Assembly: GCF_034670125.1 (NCBI RefSeq)
Contig: NZ_JAXMOC010000001.1
Coordinates: forward strand, 558,001 to 622,000
Length of the DNA stretch: 64,000 nucleotides
From: Maricaulis sp034670125
Lineage (GTDB): Bacteria; Pseudomonadota; Alphaproteobacteria; Caulobacterales; Maricaulaceae
Reading direction: 5' to 3'
A program made the position numbers and the translations under genes. Numbering within the stretch: position 1 is the stretch's first letter; each line of letters opens with the position of its first letter. Under the pieces are notes generated by a model. The model was given only the letters and a program-made list of their open reading frames with translations, did not search any database and was not told where the DNA came from. This document shows, piece by piece, positions 59,335 through 64,000 of this stretch.

Positions 59335-60210
59335 ATGTTTCTCATGCCGATGGCGCTGATCCTTTCCAGTCACGTGGCGGCCTCTCCGGTCGGAGGTGGC
59401 GCGTCGCAACGCGTGCTCAATGGTGCGAAGATCGACACCATGCTGGTGCCGACTGTTTTATATGGTCGCCATCCTGGCTGGGGCGAGCCCGGCGGCGGCG
59501 CTGTCGAACAGGATCACTTCGAAGGTGTCCTGTCGGGTATCGCGGACCAGGGTCTGCTGGACATCGCCGACCTGGTCCTGACCGGATATTTCGCCGATGT
59601 CGGACAGGTTTTCGATACGGCCGCCGTAATCGATGTGGTTCGCAAGGGGCGGCGGGTGAACAAGGGCGTGATTGCCCATGCGCGAGAACCCATGATTGTC
59701 GTTGATCCGATCATGGGCGACGCGCCGGGTGGCCTGTACATCGACCCCGCCATCGCTGCGGCGATCAAGGACCAGCTGGTCAGCCGGGCAGATCTCGTCA
59801 CACCGAACCTGTTCGAGCTCGGCCAGATCACCGGCCGCCCGTTGACGGACCTGGCCTCGATTGTCCGGGCGGCGCGGGTCCTCGAGCGGCCCGTTCTGGT
59901 CTCCTCCTTGCCGCGGCACGGGAAGATCGGAGTGCTTTATGTTGACGGCGCGGACGCCCTGCTCGTCACGCATGACCGACTCCCCAAGGCTCCAAACGGT
60001 ACCGGCGACGTCCTGGCGGCCGCATTTGCCGCCCGGCTGATGGCTGGTGACAGCGCTTGCGAGGCGCTGGAACATGCTGTCGCTGCGACGGTCAGCCTTG
60101 TGATGCGGGCGCATGAATGGGGCGCGACGGAACTGCCACTGGTGGCCGCTTCTGACGTTCTTGTGACGCCGCTCCTGGCTTTGCAGGCCGAGGCCGTCCA
60201 GTTCGCTTGA
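59335..60210 (+). CDS. pdxY: Pyridoxal kinase (PdxY/PdxK type)
   Basis: 291 residues from ATG 59335, with nearby ATGs at 59344 and 59350 (MALILSSHVAASPVGG). The ribokinase-like fold opens with 'ILSSHVAASPVGGGASQRVL' in place of the usual S-HV-YG-VG-x(4)-P. 'DLVLTGYFADVGQVFD', 'MIVVDPIMGDAPGGLYI' and 'DLVTPNLFELGQITGRPLTD' follow, with the anion hole 'KAPNGTGDVLAAAFAARLMA' holding the catalytic Asp. It makes pyridoxal phosphate from pyridoxal in the salvage route. It is one of a divergent pair with the CitE-like gene. Confidence 0.92.
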   Translation: MFLMPMALILSSHVAASPVGGGASQRVLNGAKIDTMLVPTVLYGRHPGWGEPGGGAVEQDHFEGVLSGIADQGLLDIADLVLTGYFADVGQVFDTAAVIDVVRKGRRVNKGVIAHAREPMIVVDPIMGDAPGGLYIDPAIAAAIKDQLVSRADLVTPNLFELGQITGRPLTDLASIVRAARVLERPVLVSSLPRHGKIGVLYVDGADALLVTHDRLPKAPNGTGDVLAAAFAARLMAGDSACEALEHAVAATVSLVMRAHEWGATELPLVAASDVLVTPLLALQAEAVQFA

Positions 60211-60242
60211 TCCATGTCGCGGCTCGCGTTAGCCAGTGCGGC

Positions 60243-61382
60243 ATGAATACCGACATCCTGCCCGCCCTTCATGGTCACGTCGCCGCCGGATTCGAGCCGG
60301 TCGCCGAAGCCTTCCTTGCCAATTGGACCGATCATGACGAGATCGGCGCAGGGTTTGCGCTCACCGTCGACGGTGAACGGGTGGTCGATATTCACGCCGG
60401 TTGGGCAGACCGCAAGAAATCACGCGAATGGCAGGCCGATACACTGGTTCCCGTCTATTCCACCGGCAAGGCAATCGCGGCGCTGGTCCTTGCCCGCTTG
60501 GTCGACCGGGGCCTGCTCTCCTATGACGCGCCGGTCGCGGATTTCTGGCCGGAGTTTGCCGGGGGCGGCAAGTCCTCGGTGACGGTCGCCCAGGCGCTGT
60601 CTCACCAGGCGGGCCTGCCCGGTATTGCCGAGGAGATGGATGCGGGCGACTGGTTCGATGCCGCGCTGATCGAGGATCGTTTGGCCCGACAGGCGCCGCT
60701 GTGGCCGTTGGGGACGGGGTCGGGCTATCATCCGGTCACGTTCGGTTTCATCGCCGATGCCCTCGCGCGCCGCACGGATGGCCGGTCGATCGGCGCCATT
60801 CTTCGCGAGGAGGTTTGCGGCCCGCGCCGGATCGATTTTCATGTCGGCCTGCCTGAAAGCGAACATGAGCGAACTGCCGAACACGCCATGCCCCGTCAGG
60901 TGCCTGACCTTGGCGAACGATCCGTGCCGCGCGAACTGGCCTTCCTGAAGCCCTGGTCTTCCCCGGGGCGGCGCGGTGCCACGGAATGGCGCAAGGCTGA
61001 GTTCCCGGCCGCCAACGCCCATGCGACGGCGGCCGCGCTGGCGCGTCTCATGTCGCCATATGCCGATCACGGCCGCCTGGACGGCAAGCGCTTCATCTCC
61101 GAGGCAACGCTGGCCGATCTGGTCAAGGAGCGGGTCAACGGGCCGGACAAGGTCCTGCCATTTGATCTGTCCTGGGGCGCCGGCGTCATGCGCAACGTCA
61201 AACCTGGCTTCTATGGCCCGACGCCCGAAGCGGTCGGCCATTCAGGCTGGGGCGGATCTTGCGCCTTCGCCGACCCGGTGCGTGGGTTGACGGGTGCCTA
61301 CGTCATGAACCGCCAGCATCACCACCTCGCTGGCGACCCTCGTCCGGTCCGGATCATCGAGGCGGTTTACGGCTGTCTTTGA
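60243..61382 (+). CDS. Beta-lactamase-family serine hydrolase (EstB-like)
   Basis: 379 residues from ATG 60243, just after the kinase stop; an upstream TTG frame exists. The class C/EstB SxxK motif is Ser73-T-G-Lys76 in 'PVYSTGKAIAALVLARLVDR'. 'QALSHQAGLPGIAEEM' and 'SGYHPVTFGFIADALARRTD' have a Y-x-H in place of the Y-x-N, as in EstB-type esterases, and 'DFHVGLPESEHERTAEH' is the same subgroup's mark. 'VGHSGWGGSCAFADP' holds the third motif. No signal peptide, so it is a cytoplasmic esterase or amidase rather than a resistance beta-lactamase. Confidence 0.9.
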   Translation: MNTDILPALHGHVAAGFEPVAEAFLANWTDHDEIGAGFALTVDGERVVDIHAGWADRKKSREWQADTLVPVYSTGKAIAALVLARLVDRGLLSYDAPVADFWPEFAGGGKSSVTVAQALSHQAGLPGIAEEMDAGDWFDAALIEDRLARQAPLWPLGTGSGYHPVTFGFIADALARRTDGRSIGAILREEVCGPRRIDFHVGLPESEHERTAEHAMPRQVPDLGERSVPRELAFLKPWSSPGRRGATEWRKAEFPAANAHATAAALARLMSPYADHGRLDGKRFISEATLADLVKERVNGPDKVLPFDLSWGAGVMRNVKPGFYGPTPEAVGHSGWGGSCAFADPVRGLTGAYVMNRQHHHLAGDPRPVRIIEAVYGCL

Positions 61383-61403
61383 GGCGGCTATCGCTCGGAC
61401 GGC

Positions 61404-61805
61404 TCAGGCTGTCGCTTCGCATAACCATGCCAGCGCCGGGTCCCGATGGGTGAAAACCCTGATCCGGGTTTTCCAGTTCTCGCGTGTCATGGCGACCCAT
61501 AATTCCGGGATGATGCGTTTGAGGTCGCTGGCACAGACGAGGGCCGTCTTGGGTGAGTGCCCTTTCCGGTAGCGCTCGTTCCAGGTTCGCATGAAAGCCT
61601 GATGCGTCTTCATGGACTCCATCGTGAAACTATCCAGAGAGGAATCGTCCCGGATCACAAGGAGCATGTCGAAATCTCCACGCCATCCAGGAACACTTGG
61701 CAACTCAGCGATCGAATGGCGCAGGTTGAGCATGGTGGTCTCAGCGCCGAATCCGAGTTCCGCCACTTTCAGCGCGCTGTGTATGACCCAGCCCGGTTTG
61801 GTCAT
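61404..61805 (-). CDS. SpoIIAA/STAS-like hypothetical protein, paralog of the 26338 gene product
   Basis: 133 residues. No named family. Segments 'GWRGDFDMLLVIRDDSSLDS', 'FMRTWNERYRKGHSPKTALV' and the end 'KTRIRVFTHRDPALAWLCEA' follow the same pattern as the 26338-26778 product, with F-xL-V then V-VF--R-PAL-WL. That suggests one small family with two copies 35 kb apart. Slightly lower GC than its neighbours. It is convergent with the serine hydrolase gene and lies downstream of the epoxide-hydrolase-like gene. Confidence 0.65.
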   Translation of the reverse strand: MTKPGWVIHSALKVAELGFGAETTMLNLRHSIAELPSVPGWRGDFDMLLVIRDDSSLDSFTMESMKTHQAFMRTWNERYRKGHSPKTALVCASDLKRIIPELWVAMTRENWKTRIRVFTHRDPALAWLCEATA

Positions 61806-61871
61806 CCCGTCACCGCCTGACCGCTTGGAAGTACCCTGGCCAGGGCATCTGAAAGCCAGCCAGCGAGGTCA

Positions 61872-62843
61872 TCAGCTTTGGCCGGAGGCTGGGAACCGCC
61901 TTTCCAGCCAGTCCAGCATATACCCGTTCAACGCGTCCGGCTGTTCCCACATGGTCCAGTGGCCGCAACCATCCAACACCGCGAACTCGACATCCTTGCA
62001 CAAGGCGGGCATCCAGCCGGCCAGCTTGGGCGGCAGCATGAAATCCATTTCGGCCGACACCATAAGGCAAGGCAGCGCGATGCGATGATCGACCCCGCCC
62101 ATGCGCTGCCAGTTGGCGTCGAAATTCCGGTACAGATTAATGCCCGGGCCAAAGCCGGTCTTGCGATAGGCGTCGGCGTAGACGGCGCGGTCGTCCGGAC
62201 CCACAACGATCCGCTTCTCTTTTCGACCTGTGAAGGCCTCGAACTGGGCCGGAATATGGGTGATTTCGGGGAAATAGTCGTCCAGCGTTCCGATGGTCGG
62301 CGGGGCACCGAAAATGAAGGCGAAGAAGTCGTCCTCCCTGCCTTCAAAACAACCTTCCGCGCGGCCGGGTGCCTGGAATTGTAGGATGTAGTGGTTGTCA
62401 CCGCCGATCTCGCGGAAGGCCTCGGTCGGCGGTTGGGCACCGCGTGGCAGGTGGGGGGTGTTCACGCCGATGACGCCGTCAATCCGGTCAGCCGCCAGCA
62501 TGGCCGCGTGCCAGGTGATGATCCCGCCCCAGTCATGCCCCACCCAAACCGCCTTGGCGTGGCCCAGCGCGTCCAGCAAGCTGGTCAGATCGGCAATCAG
62601 GGTGTCGATGTCATAGGCATCGGTGCCCTCAGGGCAGTCGGAGTTGCCGAAGCCGCGCAAATCAGGCGCGATTACCCGGTATCCGGCCCCGGCAAGGACA
62701 TCGATCTGGTTCTTCCAGGAATAGGCCAGCTCCGGCCAGCCATGGACGAGAAGGAGTGGCTGCCCGGTCTCCGGGCCGGCGAGGTGAACCGAAAGTTCGA
62801 TGCCATTGGTGGCGACACGAATCGGTGCCGGAAAATCGCTCAT
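61872..62843 (-). CDS. Alpha/beta hydrolase, epoxide-hydrolase-like
   Basis: 323 residues. The oxyanion motif HGWPE is at 34-38. The nucleophile Asp104 is in 'AVWVGHDWGGIITWHAAMLA', the acid strand is near 'PCLMVSAEMDFMLPPKLAGW', and the catalytic His is in 'VLDGCGHWTMWEQP'. The Asp nucleophile with a HGWP oxyanion motif indicates the soluble epoxide hydrolase subfamily. The cap helices carry a Tyr-rich region ('PGINLYRNFDANWQRM') for epoxide polarisation. The natural substrate is unknown. No signal peptide. Confidence 0.9.
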   Translation of the reverse strand: MSDFPAPIRVATNGIELSVHLAGPETGQPLLLVHGWPELAYSWKNQIDVLAGAGYRVIAPDLRGFGNSDCPEGTDAYDIDTLIADLTSLLDALGHAKAVWVGHDWGGIITWHAAMLAADRIDGVIGVNTPHLPRGAQPPTEAFREIGGDNHYILQFQAPGRAEGCFEGREDDFFAFIFGAPPTIGTLDDYFPEITHIPAQFEAFTGRKEKRIVVGPDDRAVYADAYRKTGFGPGINLYRNFDANWQRMGGVDHRIALPCLMVSAEMDFMLPPKLAGWMPALCKDVEFAVLDGCGHWTMWEQPDALNGYMLDWLERRFPASGQS

Positions 62844-62943
62844 GTAAAACTCTCAGCCCCGGTCCCGAACTCACTTGGAGATCAATCGCTTGTTGCATGC
62901 AAGCAAAGGGCAGTCGAGCGGTCCGGTCAAGGGTGGCCGCCCG

Positions 62944-63846
62944 CTACTTCGCCCCGGGTGTCAGCTTGCGTTCGCGGCGCAATTGGCTCCAGGCAAAACA
63001 GGCAACCCCAGACCAAATCAAGGCGAAGGTGATCAGGTGACCGGTTTCAAAGGTTTCACCGGTCAGGATGCCGATCATGAACTGGATCGTGGGCGCCATG
63101 AATTGCAACAACCCCATCGTTGAAAGCCGAAGCCCGCGGACACCGATCGTGTAGAGCAGCAGCGGCACGACCGTGACCAGCCCGGCCGCCATGAGCAGTC
63201 CCGCCTGGATCGGGCTTTCCGTGAAATGTCCCGCGCCGGTGGCTTGCAGCCATGCGAGTCCGACAATGGCGAAAGGAAAGATGAACAGGGTCTCCCACAA
63301 CAAGCCTGCCCGACCGTCCACCGCCGCGACCTTTCGCAAATAGCCATAGGCTGTGAACGTGGTGGCCAGCATCAGCGACAGCCAGGGAACCTCGCCCACC
63401 GTGATGATCTGGTTGGCGACCCCGAGCGCTGCCAGGGCAATGGCGGCAATGCGCCAGGGACCCAAGGGTTCGCGCAGGATAATGACGCCGACTGCAACGC
63501 TCATGAGTGGATTGATGTAATAGCCCAGCGATGCTTGCAGGACGTGCCCGGAATTCACCGCGAATATGAAGCCCCACCAGTTCACCGAGATCAGCGCGGA
63601 TGTCGCCAGGAGGGTCAACAGGGTGCGCCGGTCCGACAGGACCCCAAGCGAGATTCGCAGTCGCCCCGACAGGGCAAGGGATCCCGCCAGCAATGGTACG
63701 GCCCAGACCACACGATGGAGAATGATTTCCACGGCTCCGGCGAAACCCAGGGTCTGGAAGAAGAGCGGCGAGATGCCCCAGATCAAATAGCCGGACAGGC
63801 CGGCTGCGAGGGCGCGCCGCATATCGGTCGAGGTTTCGGTGGACAT
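62944..63846 (-). CDS. rarD: RarD-type EamA-family permease
   Basis: 300 residues from ATG 63846 with a good GGAG site. Ten membrane segments are visible. The RarD pattern appears in 'GLSGYLIWGISPLFFQTLGF', 'LHRVVWAVPLLAGSLALSGR', 'NWWGFIFAVNSGHVLQASLG' and 'YYINPLMSVAVGVIILREPL', and the second half has 'GLRLSTMGLLQFMAPTIQFM'. The substrates of RarD proteins (Pseudomonas chloramphenicol resistance; DMT superfamily) are not settled. It is a single gene, with the last gene of the window upstream on the same strand. Confidence 0.9.
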   Translation of the reverse strand: MSTETSTDMRRALAAGLSGYLIWGISPLFFQTLGFAGAVEIILHRVVWAVPLLAGSLALSGRLRISLGVLSDRRTLLTLLATSALISVNWWGFIFAVNSGHVLQASLGYYINPLMSVAVGVIILREPLGPWRIAAIALAALGVANQIITVGEVPWLSLMLATTFTAYGYLRKVAAVDGRAGLLWETLFIFPFAIVGLAWLQATGAGHFTESPIQAGLLMAAGLVTVVPLLLYTIGVRGLRLSTMGLLQFMAPTIQFMIGILTGETFETGHLITFALIWSGVACFAWSQLRRERKLTPGAK

Positions 63847-63944
63847 GCGGACTCCTGAGGCGATGACGTGCATCGCACATAGGGAGACCACCTGTCGATG
63901 GCGACCCGATTGTTGCGCAAGGCCGCCTTGCTCTACCGGCTGGA

Positions 63945-64000
63945 TCAGGCTGACCGTGCCAGCAGCCCCTTGTTGAGCAGGCCCTCGGCGATCTGCACGG
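63945..64000 (-). CDS. asd: C-terminal end of a probable aspartate-semialdehyde dehydrogenase (5' part outside window)
   Basis: Only the last 18 codons are seen, ending at TGA (63945). They read 'VQIAEGLLNKGLLARSA', which closely fits the C-terminal helix of Asd ('AVQIAE-L---GL-'). On this short piece the identification is a fair guess; the bulk of the gene lies beyond the right edge. Confidence 0.5.
   Translation of the reverse strand, partial: VQIAEGLLNKGLLARSA

Noticed and set aside
1..64000. CRISPR array, insertion sequence, prophage or toxin-antitoxin locus
   Set aside because: No regularly spaced repeats, transposase or integrase motifs, phage structural genes or toxin-antitoxin pairs were seen on reading both strands.

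Overview
The window is high-GC, densely packed DNA from an alphaproteobacterium, probably one of the stalked or dimorphic marine group (Maricaulis, Hyphomonadaceae or Caulobacterales). The grounds are the family repertoire: a very large NAD-glutamate dehydrogenase, MmcB with a GTTC-N7-GTTC SOS box, DUF1674 next to htpX, DUF2794, and sites matching the CtrA motif TTAA-N7-TTAA. The genus is an inference. There are no insertion sequences, phage genes, CRISPR arrays or rRNA genes. Most of the window is ordinary chromosomal backbone.

Layout. 1-7450 holds a partial beta-propeller gene, ftsK, a UbiH-type hydroxylase, a secreted DsrE protein, the DUF971/Trm112/CnoX group and a YbaK-type editing protein. 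A tRNA-Gly(GCC) with a good promoter follows at 7570, then a 53-codon gene. 8197-11428 is a small accessory module: an XRE regulator, a LysR regulator, and a divergent, translationally coupled trio (GNAT-like protein, GNAT, isochorismatase-like protein) with a perfect TTAA-N7-TTAA site in its promoter gap. 11848-16773 is the 1641-residue glutamate dehydrogenase. 16764-26067 is a long minus-strand run (htpX, rsmB-like, rpe, heparinase-like, CapD-like, purH, a lipoprotein hydrolase) joining housekeeping with surface-polysaccharide functions.

26121-36364 carries an SDHAF4-like gene, pyrF, an sdpR/sdpI-like pair, a eukaryote-like long glutaminase, argG, and a sensor kinase followed by two phosphatase genes. 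It continues with thpR, a Bax-inhibitor-1 protein and DUF2794. 36669-41418 is a tightly overlapping ABC/GldG/DUF4340 operon ending in a VOC protein. 42181-47521 has mmcB under a LexA-type box, a DUF3857 transglutaminase-like protein, a zincin and a TPR-sulfotransferase. 47590-51545 is the translation and secretion operon ffh-rpsP-rimM-trmD-rplS, with a 140-bp nest of inverted repeats between rpsP and rimM.

52295-57992 includes a dicarboxylate/glutamate symporter, the peroxide-defence set ahpD-ahpC with divergent oxyR, and a GbsR-type regulator with a DUF4166 protein. 58002-64000 is a mixed metabolic end: ArsC-like, CitE-like, pyridoxal kinase, EstB-like serine hydrolase, epoxide-hydrolase-like, RarD-like, and the tail of a probable aspartate-semialdehyde dehydrogenase.

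The best candidate for something undescribed is the 8.2-11.4 kb regulator-acetyltransferase-hydrolase module. Its hydrolase lacks the catalytic cysteine and its promoter carries the CtrA-like site. Next come the GldG/DUF4340 export operon and the kinase/phosphatase group. All functional names rest on motif recognition by eye; no database search was possible.
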